Positions 8,132-16,182 of a stretch of DNA of 64,000 nucleotides are shown here, piece by piece. Positions within the stretch are counted from its first letter, which is position 1, and each line of letters starts with the position of its first letter. The DNA comes from Saccharothrix sp. S26. Its GTDB lineage: Bacteria; Actinomycetota; Actinomycetes; Mycobacteriales; Pseudonocardiaceae. The notes beneath the pieces were generated by a model. The model did not search any database and was not told the origin of the DNA. It saw only the letters and a program-made list of their open reading frames with translations. Location of the stretch: contig NZ_JAJUWT010000025.1 of NCBI RefSeq assembly GCF_021390395.1, positions 117,065 through 181,064 on the forward strand, given 5' to 3'. A program made the position numbers and the translations under genes.

Positions 8132-9034
8132 GTGGTAGACGTCGCACCGTCGCGCGGGCCCTCCGACGAGGAGGGCCCGGAGCACGAGGAAAAGGTCGAG
8201 CAGTGGCGTGCCCGCACGCGCAAGGCGGCCAAGCGCAAGGGCTCGTTCTGGAAAGAGCTGCCGATCCTGATCGGTGTCGCGGTGGTGCTCGCGGTGCTGA
8301 TCCAGTCGTTCCTGGCGAAGGTCTACATGATCCCGTCGGAGTCGATGGAGCAGACGCTGCACGGCTGCTCCGACGGCTGCTTCGGCGACCGGGTGCTGGT
8401 CGACAAGCTCACCTACGACTTCAGCGAGCCCGAACCCGGGGACGTGATCGTCTTCCACGGCCCGGACAGCTGGATCAACCAGGACTTCGTGGCCGCGGAG
8501 CCCGCGAACCCGGTGGTCAGGGCGGTGCAGGGCCTCGGGTCGCTGCTCGGGTTCCCCTCGGCGAACGAGGAGGACTTCGTCAAGCGGGTCATCGCGGTCG
8601 GCGGGCAGACCGTGCAGTGCTGCGACGACCGCAACCGGGTCATGGTCGACGGCAAGCCGCTGGACGAGCCGTACGTGTACTGGGCGCCGGGTCGCAGCAC
8701 CTCGCAGGAGTCGTTCGCCGAGCTGAAGATCCCCGAGGGCTACCTGTTCGTGCTGGGTGACAACCGCAACGACTCGTGCGACTCGCGGTGCCAGGGCGAC
8801 GGGCGCGAGGGCGGCCTGGTGCCGGTGGGCAACGTGGTGGGCAAGGCGCGGGTGATCGTGCTGCCGCCGGCGCGCTGGCAGGGCGTGGGTGACCACAACC
8901 CGCAGGTCGTTGCCATCGGCGCACCCGCGTGGCAGGACGCGCTGCCCGCCGGCGCGGGTCTGGCCGCGGCGTGGCCGGTGCTGCTGCTGGGCAGGCGGGT
9001 GAGGTCGCGGTTGCGGGGTTCGCGGCTGAGATAA
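8132..9034 (+). CDS. lepB: Signal peptidase I (second copy)
   Basis: A second type I signal peptidase of the same length (300 residues) and design as its upstream neighbour: IPSESMEQTL with Ser71, KRVIAVGGQTVQ with Lys151, and the LGDNRNDSCDSR box. N-terminal and C-terminal membrane segments are both kept, as is the HGC segment after the serine box. The N-terminal head differs, being rich in Glu, Lys and Arg. A tandem duplication with later divergence is the simplest reading; streptomycetes have a similar cluster of several sip genes. rnhB follows after 9 nt. Confidence 0.97.
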   Translation: MVDVAPSRGPSDEEGPEHEEKVEQWRARTRKAAKRKGSFWKELPILIGVAVVLAVLIQSFLAKVYMIPSESMEQTLHGCSDGCFGDRVLVDKLTYDFSEPEPGDVIVFHGPDSWINQDFVAAEPANPVVRAVQGLGSLLGFPSANEEDFVKRVIAVGGQTVQCCDDRNRVMVDGKPLDEPYVYWAPGRSTSQESFAELKIPEGYLFVLGDNRNDSCDSRCQGDGREGGLVPVGNVVGKARVIVLPPARWQGVGDHNPQVVAIGAPAWQDALPAGAGLAAAWPVLLLGRRVRSRLRGSRLR

Positions 9035-9043
9035 GGTCGACAG

Positions 9044-9838
9044 GTGATCCGCAAGCCGCCTCGCGTCCAGGTTCGGCAGACGGCGGGCATCTGGGCCTTC
9101 GAGGCCGCGTTGGACCGGCGCGGGTTCGGCCCGGTGGCCGGCGTGGACGAGGCCGGTCGGGGCGCCTGCGCGGGACCGCTGGTCGTGGCGTCGTGCGTGC
9201 TCAAGCCGGGTGACGCGGCGAAGTTCGACGGGCTCACCGACTCGAAGCTGCTCACCGCCGCCGCGCGCGACCGGATGTACGACCTGGTGCTCAAGCGCGC
9301 GCTGGACTACGCGGTGATCGTGATCCCGGCCGCCGAGGTCGACCTGATCGGCGTGCACGTGGCGAACATCGAGGGCATGCGGCGTGCCGTCGCACGATTG
9401 GGTGCACATCCGGGGTACGTCTTGACCGACGGCTTCCCGGTGCCCGGTCTCACCGCGCCGAACATGCCGGTGGTCAAGGGCGACCGGGTGGCCGCGTGCG
9501 TGGCGGCGGCGTCCGTGCTGGCCAAGGTCACGCGGGACCGGATCATGACCGGCCTGCACGAGGAGCTGCCCGTCTACGGGTTCGACGTGCACAAGGGCTA
9601 CAGCACGCCGGAGCACGCGGCGGCGCTGGCGGAGCACGGCCCGAGTGCGCAACACCGCTGGTCGTATGCGAACGTGGCCGCCGCGGCGCAACGGCACGGG
9701 CTGGAACCGCCGCACCGGGTGGCGCGCGGCGTGGTCGCCGCCGCCGTGGTCCAGAATGGGACAACCCCGCAGACCAGCGGTGGCAGGCTCGCGACGAGGA
9801 GGGGCGCGGATTCGATGATTACCCGCGCGGAGGCGTAA
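9044..9838 (+). CDS. rnhB: Ribonuclease HII
   Basis: Cleaves RNA in RNA-DNA hybrids and starts removal of misincorporated ribonucleotides. The N-terminal active-site motif GVDEAGRGACAGPLVV and the later DSKLL and HKGYSTPEH motifs identify it. Length is 264 residues; the C-terminal about 40 residues after SYANVAA are not part of the conserved fold and look disordered. It follows the two signal peptidase genes, as in many actinobacteria. The stop and the next start share one base (TAATG). Confidence 0.96.
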   Translation: MIRKPPRVQVRQTAGIWAFEAALDRRGFGPVAGVDEAGRGACAGPLVVASCVLKPGDAAKFDGLTDSKLLTAAARDRMYDLVLKRALDYAVIVIPAAEVDLIGVHVANIEGMRRAVARLGAHPGYVLTDGFPVPGLTAPNMPVVKGDRVAACVAAASVLAKVTRDRIMTGLHEELPVYGFDVHKGYSTPEHAAALAEHGPSAQHRWSYANVAAAAQRHGLEPPHRVARGVVAAAVVQNGTTPQTSGGRLATRRGADSMITRAEA

Positions 9839-10161
9839 TGAGTGCAGAGGATCTCGAGAAGTACGAGACCGAGATGGAGTTGTCGCTGTACAAGGAGTAC
9901 CGCGACATCGTCAGCCAGTTCTCGTTCGTCGTGGAGACCGAGCGGCGGTTCTACCTGGCCAACTCGGTGGACGTGCAGGTCCGCAACGCGGACGGCGAGG
10001 TCTACTTCGAGGTGCGGATGTCCGACGCGTGGGTGTGGGACATGTACCGCCCCGCCCGGTTCGTGAAGAACGTCCGGGTCATCACCTTCAAGGACGTCAA
10101 CGTCGAGGAGTTGGACAAACCGGAGCTCAGGCTGCCCGAGGACGGCCCGTTCAACTCCTGA
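9838..10161 (+). CDS. DUF2469 family conserved actinobacterial protein
   Basis: A 107-residue acidic protein of the DUF2469 family, found across actinobacteria directly after rnhB. It starts MSAEDLEKYETEMELSLYKE and contains the conserved stretch RRFYLANSVDVQ and YRPARFVKNVRV. No function is known to me. The ATG overlaps the rnhB stop by one base, and a strong hairpin follows, so it ends this transcription unit. Confidence 0.93.
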   Translation: MSAEDLEKYETEMELSLYKEYRDIVSQFSFVVETERRFYLANSVDVQVRNADGEVYFEVRMSDAWVWDMYRPARFVKNVRVITFKDVNVEELDKPELRLPEDGPFNS

Positions 10162-10177
10162 CACCCGCAAAGTCGCA

Positions 10178-10206
10178 GGGGCCCGCCCGATGGGGCGGGC
10201 CCCTTT
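10178..10206 (+). terminator. Intrinsic terminator after the rnhB-DUF2469 unit
   Basis: Perfect 11-bp stem, GGGGCCCGCCC at 10178-10188 and its complement at 10193-10203, with a 4-nt loop and then TTT. It begins 16 nt after the stop and closes the gene run from rplS to DUF2469. Confidence 0.9.
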
Positions 10207-10221
10207 GCGTGTTCCGCCCAT

Positions 10222-10233
10222 TACCACGTGGTA
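10222..10233. promoter_or_regulatory. 12-bp perfect palindrome upstream of yraN
   Basis: TACCACGTGGTA between the terminator and the TTGTCCACA boxes. It is a candidate operator for the yraN-comM-dprA unit; no matching regulator is evident in the window. Confidence 0.4.
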
Positions 10234-10251
10234 CCGACAATTCCGTCGGAG

Positions 10252-10279
10252 CTGTCCACAGCCCCTGAAGTTGTCCACA
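10252..10279 (+). promoter_or_regulatory. Pair of DnaA-box-like sites upstream of yraN
   Basis: CTGTCCACA at 10252-10260 and TTGTCCACA at 10271-10279, starts 19 bp apart, in the same direction as the downstream gene. TTGTCCACA is the known preferred actinobacterial DnaA box. The same arrangement recurs at 17472-17499 before the M23 peptidase gene. Confidence 0.55.
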
Positions 10280-10355
10280 GTCGGCGAACTCCCCATCGCC
10301 GGCTCTCCTCCCGCTCGGCAAGGTCGAACCAGGACCGATCGCGGAGGAGTGGGAC

Positions 10356-10709
10356 ATGAGCACGGCAACCGAGCTGGGCAGGCGCGGCGAGGACGCGGCC
10401 TGCCGGTACCTGGAGCACCAGGGGCTGTCGATCCTGGCGCGCAACTGGCGGTGCGACGACGGTGAGCTGGACGTCGTCGCCACCGATGGCGCGGTGTTGG
10501 TGGTGGTCGAGGTGAAGTGCCGATCGGGCACCACCCGCGGTGCGCCGCTGGAGGCCGTGACGCCGGAGAAGCTGGAGCGGGTGCGCAAGGCGGCCTTGCG
10601 CTGGCTGAGCGCGCACCGGGTCGGCCGGGTGGAGATCCGGTTCGACGTGATCTCGATCGAGTGGCCGCCCGAGGGCAAGGTCCGCCTGCACCACCTGCGG
10701 GGTGTGTGA
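10356..10709 (+). CDS. YraN/UPF0102 family endonuclease-like protein
   Basis: A 117-residue member of the UPF0102 (YraN) family, which has a restriction-endonuclease-like fold. The motif GELDVVATDG followed by VVVEVKCRSG gives the E/D...ExK pattern of that fold. Its biochemical role is not established; it commonly precedes comM and dprA, as here, which suggests a role in handling incoming or recombining DNA. The stop overlaps comM by one base (TGATG). It is preceded by the paired TTGTCCACA boxes. Confidence 0.93.
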   Translation: MSTATELGRRGEDAACRYLEHQGLSILARNWRCDDGELDVVATDGAVLVVVEVKCRSGTTRGAPLEAVTPEKLERVRKAALRWLSAHRVGRVEIRFDVISIEWPPEGKVRLHHLRGV

Positions 10710-12220
10710 TGGCGCTCGCGCGGACGTGGTCGGTGGCGTTGTTCGGCGTGGACGGCGTGCCGGTGGAGATCGAGGCCGACGTGGGTGTCGGCACCGTGAA
10801 GACGCAGCTGCTGGGCCTGCCGGACGCCGCCCTGCACGAGTCGAAGGACCGCGTGAAGGCGGCGGTGCGCAACAGCGGGCACGACTGGCCGTCGCAACGC
10901 GTGACGCTGGGCCTGTCGCCGGCCACGCTGCCCAAGAACGGCTCCGGTTACGACCTGGCCATCGCGTGCGTCGTGCTGGCCGCCGCGCGGGCGATCCCGG
11001 GCGAACGCCTGGCCGACACGGTCCTGCTGGGCGAGTTGGCGCTCGACGGCCGGGTCCGTGCCGTCCGGGGCGTGCTGCCGGCGTTGCTGGCGGCCAGGCG
11101 GGCGGGCCTGACCGAGGCCGTCGTCCCGGCGGAGGTCCTGCGTGAGGCGGCGCTGGTCGAGGGCATGACGGTGCACGGAGCCACCACCCTGGCCGACGTC
11201 CTGCTGTGGCTGAGCGGCGAGCACCGGCTCCAGCACACCAGCCCGCCCGCGGTGTCCCCGCCACCGGACGGCCCGGACCTGGCGGACGTCATCGGGCAGC
11301 CGGAGGCCCGGTGGGCGCTCGAGGTGGCGGCGGCGGGTGGCCACCACATCCTGCTGACCGGTCCGCCGGGCACGGGCAAGACCATGCTGGCCCAACGCCT
11401 GGCGGGCCTGCTGCCGCCGTTGTCGCAGGAGGAGGCGCTGGGCGTGACCGCGGTGCACTCCATCGCCGGGCTCCTGACCCCGGAGTCCCCGCTGGTCACC
11501 ACGCCGCCGTTCGTCTCGCTGCACCACTCGACGTCCACCGCGGCGTTGATCGGCGGCGGCACGGGCATGGCCAAGCCGGGTGCCATGAGCCGGGCGCACC
11601 GGGGCGTGCTGTTCCTGGACGAGGCGAGGGAGTTCGGCGCGGCCAAGCTGGAGGCCCTGCGCACGGCGCTGGAGGAGGGCGAGGTCCGGTTGGCGAGGCG
11701 GGACGGCATCGCCCGCTACCCGGCCCGGTTCCAGCTCGTGATGGCCACGAACCCGTGCCCGTGCGCCCCGCCGAAGGACATCGACTGCGTCTGCCTGCCG
11801 GCGGCCCGCAGGCGTTACCAGAGCAAGCTCTCAGGCCCCCTGCTGGACCGCGTGGACCTGCGAGTGGTGATGCGCCCGCTGACCGCCATGAGCGGCGTCG
11901 AAATCACCCCACCGGAACCGACCGCCGCCGTCCGCGAGCGGGTGCACAAGGCCAGGACCCGAGCCACCGAACGCTGGTCCGCCCACGGCTGGCTGACCAA
12001 CGCCGAGGTCCCGGGCCCCGCACTGCGCCGCGAATACGCCCTGCCCAGACACGTGACCACCGTTTTGGACCGAGCCCTGACCACCGGGGCCCTGACGGGC
12101 CGAGGGGCCGACAGGTGCCTGCGCGTCGCCTGGACCCTGGCCGACCTGGCCGAAGTCGACCAACCAACCTCCGACCACGTGGCCGCCGCCCTGGAATTCC
12201 GAGAGCGCAGGAAATCATGA
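10709..12220 (+). CDS. comM: ComM/YifB family Mg-chelatase-like AAA+ ATPase
   Basis: A 503-residue AAA+ helicase-like protein; ComM promotes branch migration during natural transformation. It has the N-terminal ChlI-like domain starting MALARTWSVALFGVDG, Walker A GPPGTGKTM near residue 218, and a Walker B region LFLDEAREFG near residue 301. A Cys cluster NPCPCAPPKDIDCVCLPAA follows, then the sensor-2 domain. Most relatives have LFLDE with Leu-Pro or Ala-Pro next; the Ala-Arg here is a small variation. It overlaps yraN by one base and the next ORF by 4 nt (ATGA). Confidence 0.96.
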   Translation: MALARTWSVALFGVDGVPVEIEADVGVGTVKTQLLGLPDAALHESKDRVKAAVRNSGHDWPSQRVTLGLSPATLPKNGSGYDLAIACVVLAAARAIPGERLADTVLLGELALDGRVRAVRGVLPALLAARRAGLTEAVVPAEVLREAALVEGMTVHGATTLADVLLWLSGEHRLQHTSPPAVSPPPDGPDLADVIGQPEARWALEVAAAGGHHILLTGPPGTGKTMLAQRLAGLLPPLSQEEALGVTAVHSIAGLLTPESPLVTTPPFVSLHHSTSTAALIGGGTGMAKPGAMSRAHRGVLFLDEAREFGAAKLEALRTALEEGEVRLARRDGIARYPARFQLVMATNPCPCAPPKDIDCVCLPAARRRYQSKLSGPLLDRVDLRVVMRPLTAMSGVEITPPEPTAAVRERVHKARTRATERWSAHGWLTNAEVPGPALRREYALPRHVTTVLDRALTTGALTGRGADRCLRVAWTLADLAEVDQPTSDHVAAALEFRERRKS

Positions 12221-13053
12221 CCACGAACCCCCACCTGTCCTCACCACCCCAAACCCCAACCCCGACCCCTCCACCTCACCAACCACCCTCACCCACCACC
12301 GCCCCACCGCTCGCCGTCACCCGGCCCACCGTCCCTCCACCGGCGGCCATTACCTCGCTGGCCTCGACCCCGCCACCCCACACCTCACCGGCCTCCACCT
12401 CACCGACCCAGGCCCCATCCACCACCCCGCAGATCTCCACCGCGCCGCCCTCGGCCTCAACCCCATCCACCGCCACCCGATCCACCACAACCCCATCCAC
12501 CGCGGCCTCACCAACCGCCATGTCCCCAACCACCGGCCTGCTGCCCACTGCCTCACCGACCGCCACCCCACCCATCGCCGCTCTGCCGACCCTCACCCCG
12601 CCGACCCTCACCCCACTGACCTTCGCCCTGCCGAAACGCGCGCCGCTCACCGCAACCTCCCCGAGCCCTGGGCAACCGAACTCGGTCGCGCCGAATCCCG
12701 GACCACCGAGCCCTCCGCTTTCGAGCGCAGCGCCGCTTCACCCAGCCGTGCCGAGCCTCGCGTCACCGACCCCTGTGGAGCTGAACTTCCCGCATCCCCA
12801 AGACGTGTCGCTCGCCCCAGCCGCCCTCGTCTCGGCCCCGCTCAAGGCGGTCTTCGCCAACCCGGCAGCCCCCGTGCCCGCCGTGCCGCCATCACCGAAG
12901 GTTGCCGTCCAAGAGTCGGCACCCCACCCCAGCCGAGCGTGGCCGATTGCGGGCCCGGGCGGTGGCGAGGTGGACCGGTCGGTGGTCGGGGTTGGGTCCG
13001 GTTCCGGCTCGGCCGCCCGTTTCGGTCCGGATGAATGGTGGCGGTGGCCGTGA
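12217..13053 (+). CDS. Pro/Thr/Ser-rich low-complexity protein between comM and dprA
   Basis: A 278-residue frame, not recognised as any family. It starts MTTNPHLSSPPQTPTPTPPP and is dominated by Pro, Thr, Ser and Ala to about residue 170, with degenerate 5-6-residue repeats, then becomes less extreme and ends in a Gly/Ser stretch and DEWWRWP. No signal peptide or membrane segment is visible. Support for translation: its ATG overlaps the comM stop (ATGA, 12217-12220) with AGGAA just upstream, and its stop overlaps the dprA GTG (GTGA, 13050-13053). Against: strongly C-rich DNA keeps other frames open too. It may be a disordered linker protein or a degenerate insertion. Confidence 0.5.
   Translation: MTTNPHLSSPPQTPTPTPPPHQPPSPTTAPPLAVTRPTVPPPAAITSLASTPPPHTSPASTSPTQAPSTTPQISTAPPSASTPSTATRSTTTPSTAASPTAMSPTTGLLPTASPTATPPIAALPTLTPPTLTPLTFALPKRAPLTATSPSPGQPNSVAPNPGPPSPPLSSAAPLHPAVPSLASPTPVELNFPHPQDVSLAPAALVSAPLKAVFANPAAPVPAVPPSPKVAVQESAPHPSRAWPIAGPGGGEVDRSVVGVGSGSGSAARFGPDEWWRWP
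12217..13053 (+). repeat. C-rich, repeat-rich DNA of the Pro/Thr ORF
   Basis: The first 450 bp of this segment are built from degenerate CCACC, CCCCA and TCCACC units with very few G on the + strand. Base use is unlike the flanking comM and dprA genes, and the asymmetry is the reverse of that in the G-rich tract at 16183-16831. This entry records the repeat nature; coding potential is treated separately. Confidence 0.75.
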
Positions 13054-14198
13054 GCAGTGATCAGGTCCGGTTGGCGCGGGCTTACCTGTCGCGGGTGGCT
13101 GAGCCGCCGGCGGCGGCGCTGGCGCGGTTCGTCGCGGAGGTCGGGCCCGTTCAGGCGGCGGAGATGGTTCGGGCCGGTGAGGTGCCTTCCGGGGTGGACA
13201 GCCAGACGTCCGCGCGGCGGGCGCTCGACCAGGCGGAACAGGACTTGGAGGCGGCTGCGAAGGTCGGCGGGCGGCTGGTGGGACCCGAGGACGACGAGTG
13301 GCCCCGCTGGCCCTTCAACGCCCTGACCATCGCCGCCGCCAACGGGCTGCGGTGTGGGTTGGAGCCGTTGGCGTTGTGGGTTCGAGGCGAGGCGGATCTG
13401 GCCAAGATCACCGAACGGGCGGTCGCGGTGGTCGGCAGTCGGGCGGCTTCCGGGTACGGGCAGCACGTGGCCGGTGAGTTCGGGTTCGGGCTGGCGCAGG
13501 CCGGGGTCACCGTGGTGTCCGGCGCGGCCTACGGCATCGACGGGGCCGCTCACCGGGGCGCGATCACGGCCGGCGGGTTGACGATCGCCGTGCTGGCCTG
13601 CGGGATCGACGTCGCGTACCCGGCAGGCCACCGCGCCCTGCTCGAACGCATCCCGAGCCAAGGCCTGTTGGTGAGCGAGTACCCGCCGACGCACACCCCC
13701 GCGCGTCACCGGTTCCTGACGCGCAACCGCCTCATCGCCGCACTCGCCGAGGGCACCGTGGTCGTCGAGGCCGCACAGCGCAGCGGCGCCAAGAACACCG
13801 CGGCGTCCACGGCGGCGCTCGGGCGGGTGCTCATGGCGGTGCCCGGGCCGATCACCTCGGTCAGCTCGTCCGGGTGCCACGAGCTGCTGCGATCCGGGAT
13901 CGCGCTGCCCGTGACGAGCGTCGCCGAGATCATCGAGTCGACCGGACGGCTCGGCGTCGACCTGGTCGAGGCGACCAAGAACACCGACACCGGACCGCCG
14001 CAGGGCGACGCGATGCGGGTCTTCGAAGCGTTGGGCCTGACGTTCGGACACAGCCCGGAGGCGATCTCCGTCGAGTCCGGTGTGGAGCTGGCCCGGGTGC
14101 GCGCATTGCTGCCACAACTGGAACTGGCCAGTCTCGCCGAGCGCACGGAAAGCGGTTGGAAGCGCTCCCAGGACGGGAGTTGGCGTGGCGATACTTGA
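13050..14198 (+). CDS. dprA: DNA-processing protein DprA
   Basis: DprA loads RecA on incoming single-stranded DNA. The Rossmann-like core is clear: AVVGSRAASGYG, VVSGAAYGIDGAAH, VLACGIDVAYP, LVSEYPP, RFLTRNRLIAAL and VVVEAAQRSGA, followed by a C-terminal winged-helix domain. The GTG at 13050 gives the N-terminus VSSDQVRLARAYLSRV with GGTGGCGG upstream; an ATG at 13035 is possible. Length is 382 residues. The gene belongs to the yraN-comM-dprA unit and is followed 33 nt later by xerC. Confidence 0.95.
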   Translation: MSSDQVRLARAYLSRVAEPPAAALARFVAEVGPVQAAEMVRAGEVPSGVDSQTSARRALDQAEQDLEAAAKVGGRLVGPEDDEWPRWPFNALTIAAANGLRCGLEPLALWVRGEADLAKITERAVAVVGSRAASGYGQHVAGEFGFGLAQAGVTVVSGAAYGIDGAAHRGAITAGGLTIAVLACGIDVAYPAGHRALLERIPSQGLLVSEYPPTHTPARHRFLTRNRLIAALAEGTVVVEAAQRSGAKNTAASTAALGRVLMAVPGPITSVSSSGCHELLRSGIALPVTSVAEIIESTGRLGVDLVEATKNTDTGPPQGDAMRVFEALGLTFGHSPEAISVESGVELARVRALLPQLELASLAERTESGWKRSQDGSWRGDT

Positions 14199-14231
14199 CC
14201 AAGAGCGCTCGAGGGCGGAGCGTCAGGGGCT

Positions 14232-15209
14232 ATGTCCCCGCCGCCGCCCGCTCGGACACGTCGTGTCGACCTGGTTCGCCTGCGTCGCGCGCTGCCCGCG
14301 GACGTCGGCGAGGCCCTGGACCGCTACGAACGCCACCTCGCGATGGAACGCGGGCTGTCACCGCACACCGTGCGCGCGTACCTCGGCGACGTGGTCGCCC
14401 TGCTGGTCCACTTAGCCGGCGGCACGCCCGACAACGCCACCGTGGAAGCGATCGACCTGACCGGCCTGCGGTCGTGGCTGGCTTCCCAGCACTCCGCCGG
14501 CGCGAGCCGGACGACGATGGCCAGGCGTGCCGCTTCCGCCCGAACGTTCACCGCCTGGGCTTCCCGCAACGGCCTGCTCGCCACCGACCCGGGCCCCCGG
14601 CTGTCCGCGCCCCGCCCCCACCGCACCCTCCCCGCAGTGCTGCGGCCGGACCAGGCCGACGCCGCCATGGCGGCTGCCGAAGCAGGTGCGGAACAGGGCG
14701 ATCCGGTTGCGCTGCGTGACCAAGCCGTGGTGGAGTTGCTGTACGCGACAGGCGTCCGGGTCGCCGAGCTGTGCGGGCTCGACCTCGACGACGTGGACTA
14801 CTCCCAAAGGGTGATTCGAGTTCTGGGCAAGGGTAGTCGTGAACGCATGGTGCCGTTCGGCGTTCCGGCCGAACGGGCGGTACGGCGCTGGGTGGAACAA
14901 GGTCGATCCGCCCTGGTCAACGACCGTTCACAGCGCGCGCTGCTGCTCGGTGCGCGAGGCGGTCGGCTCGATCCCCGTACCGCCAGGCGGGTTGTCCACG
15001 ATGTAGTGGGTGCGGTGCCCGAGACGGCCGACACCGGCCCCCACGGTCTCCGCCACTCCGCGGCCACGCACCTGTTGGAAGGGGGAGCGGACCTGCGCAC
15101 CGTCCAAGAGCTACTTGGTCACGCTACGCTCGCAACGACTCAGCTCTACACACACGTCACCGTCGAACGGCTGAAGGCGATCCATGACCGAACCCACCCC
15201 CGCTCCTGA
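14232..15209 (+). CDS. xerC: Tyrosine recombinase XerC
   Basis: Site-specific recombinase that with XerD resolves chromosome dimers at dif. All catalytic residues are visible: Arg176 in TGVRVAELCG, Lys in GKGSRERMVPF, the HGLRH box, His in LGHA and nucleophile Tyr306 in TQLYTHV. The N-terminal SAM-like DNA-binding domain covers about residues 20-105. Length 325 is slightly above the usual 300 because of an N-terminal Pro/Arg-rich extension. Its end overlaps the whiG start by 26 nt. Chromosomal position next to dprA and away from mobile genes fits the housekeeping enzyme rather than an integrase. Confidence 0.94.
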   Translation: MSPPPPARTRRVDLVRLRRALPADVGEALDRYERHLAMERGLSPHTVRAYLGDVVALLVHLAGGTPDNATVEAIDLTGLRSWLASQHSAGASRTTMARRAASARTFTAWASRNGLLATDPGPRLSAPRPHRTLPAVLRPDQADAAMAAAEAGAEQGDPVALRDQAVVELLYATGVRVAELCGLDLDDVDYSQRVIRVLGKGSRERMVPFGVPAERAVRRWVEQGRSALVNDRSQRALLLGARGGRLDPRTARRVVHDVVGAVPETADTGPHGLRHSAATHLLEGGADLRTVQELLGHATLATTQLYTHVTVERLKAIHDRTHPRS

Positions 15210-16182
15210 CGTCGCAGGGGGAGGTTCGCGGACCGCAACCGTGACCTCTCCCTCCGCCGCGCACGTCGGGACCTCGTCGGCGGCGCGCACCGCGACTGGG
15301 ACGAACGGTCACCACGTGGACGGCGAGTCGCTGGGCACGAACGGGCACGCGTTGCCCGCCGCCCCGGGCAGACCCGCGCACGCGGCGTCCGAGTCGAGGA
15401 CCGCCGATGACGTGGAAGCCGGGATCATCGCGCTGTGGCACACCTACGGCGAATCGCGCCGGCAGGCCCTGCGCGACCGCCTCGTGCTGCACTACGCGCC
15501 GCTGGTGAAGTACGTGGCCGGCCGGGTCGGCACGGGCCTGCCCGCGCACGTCGACGTGGCCGACCTGATCCAGTCGGGCATCTTCGGCCTGGTCGACGCG
15601 ATCGAGAAGTTCGAGCCCGAGCGAGGGCTGAAGTTCGAGACGTACGCGATGCAGCGCATCCGCGGCGCGATCCTCGACGACCTGCGCTCCCAGGACTGGG
15701 TGCCGCGCTCGGTGCGCAGCCGCGCCCGTGACGTCGAACGCGCCCTGGAACGCCTCGGCGGCCGCCTGCAACGCACCCCGACCGACCGCGAGCTCGCCGC
15801 CGAGCTGAAGATCGGCCTCGGCGAGCTGCGCGAGCTCTACGCCCAGCTCCAGCTCACCAGCGTGGTCGCCCTGGACGAGCTGATCGCCGCCGGCCGCAGC
15901 ACCGGCGGCGCTGGTTCGTCGCTGGCCGAGTCCCTGCCGGACGAGGGCGCGGAGGACCCGATCGCCACCCTGGTCGACCAGGACAGCCGCCGCCAACTCG
16001 CCGACGCGATCGCCCAACTCGCCGAACGCGACCGCGTCGTGGTCACCCTGTACTACTTCGAGAACCTGACGCTGGCCGAGATCGGCAAGGTCCTGGGCGT
16101 CACGGAGTCCCGCGTGTGCCAACTGCACACCCGCGCGGTGCTCCGGCTGCGCACCAAGCTGAACGAGCAGCTGGACGCTTAG
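15184..16182 (+). CDS. whiG: RNA polymerase sigma factor WhiG (FliA family)
   Basis: Sigma-28-type factor that starts sporulation of aerial hyphae in filamentous actinomycetes. Core regions are present: sigma region 2 with LVKYVAGRVGTGLPAHVDVA and LKFETYAMQRIRGAILDDLR, region 3 with ERLGGRLQRTPTDRELA, and region 4 with ERDRVVVTLYYFENLTLAEI and a helix-turn-helix at LGVTESRVCQLH. It is 332 residues; about 75 N-terminal residues form a Ser/Thr/Gly/Ala-rich extension beyond the core found in Streptomyces WhiG. The start at 15184 lies inside xerC; GTGs near residue 19 are alternatives. Confidence 0.93.
   Translation: MTEPTPAPDVAGGGSRTATVTSPSAAHVGTSSAARTATGTNGHHVDGESLGTNGHALPAAPGRPAHAASESRTADDVEAGIIALWHTYGESRRQALRDRLVLHYAPLVKYVAGRVGTGLPAHVDVADLIQSGIFGLVDAIEKFEPERGLKFETYAMQRIRGAILDDLRSQDWVPRSVRSRARDVERALERLGGRLQRTPTDRELAAELKIGLGELRELYAQLQLTSVVALDELIAAGRSTGGAGSSLAESLPDEGAEDPIATLVDQDSRRQLADAIAQLAERDRVVVTLYYFENLTLAEIGKVLGVTESRVCQLHTRAVLRLRTKLNEQLDA

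Noticed and set aside
10252..10279. Replication origin suggested by the DnaA-like boxes
   Set aside because: Only two boxes are present, with no dnaA/dnaN neighbours or A/T-rich unwinding region. They are treated as promoter-linked sites instead.
12276..12650. Minus-strand Gly/Val-rich frame opposite the Pro/Thr ORF
   Set aside because: It is the complement of the C-rich repeats, has no ribosome-binding site and has no coupling to neighbours.
14232..15209. Phage or element integrase rather than XerC
   Set aside because: The gene lies in a housekeeping block next to dprA and whiG with no attachment-site repeats or element genes nearby.
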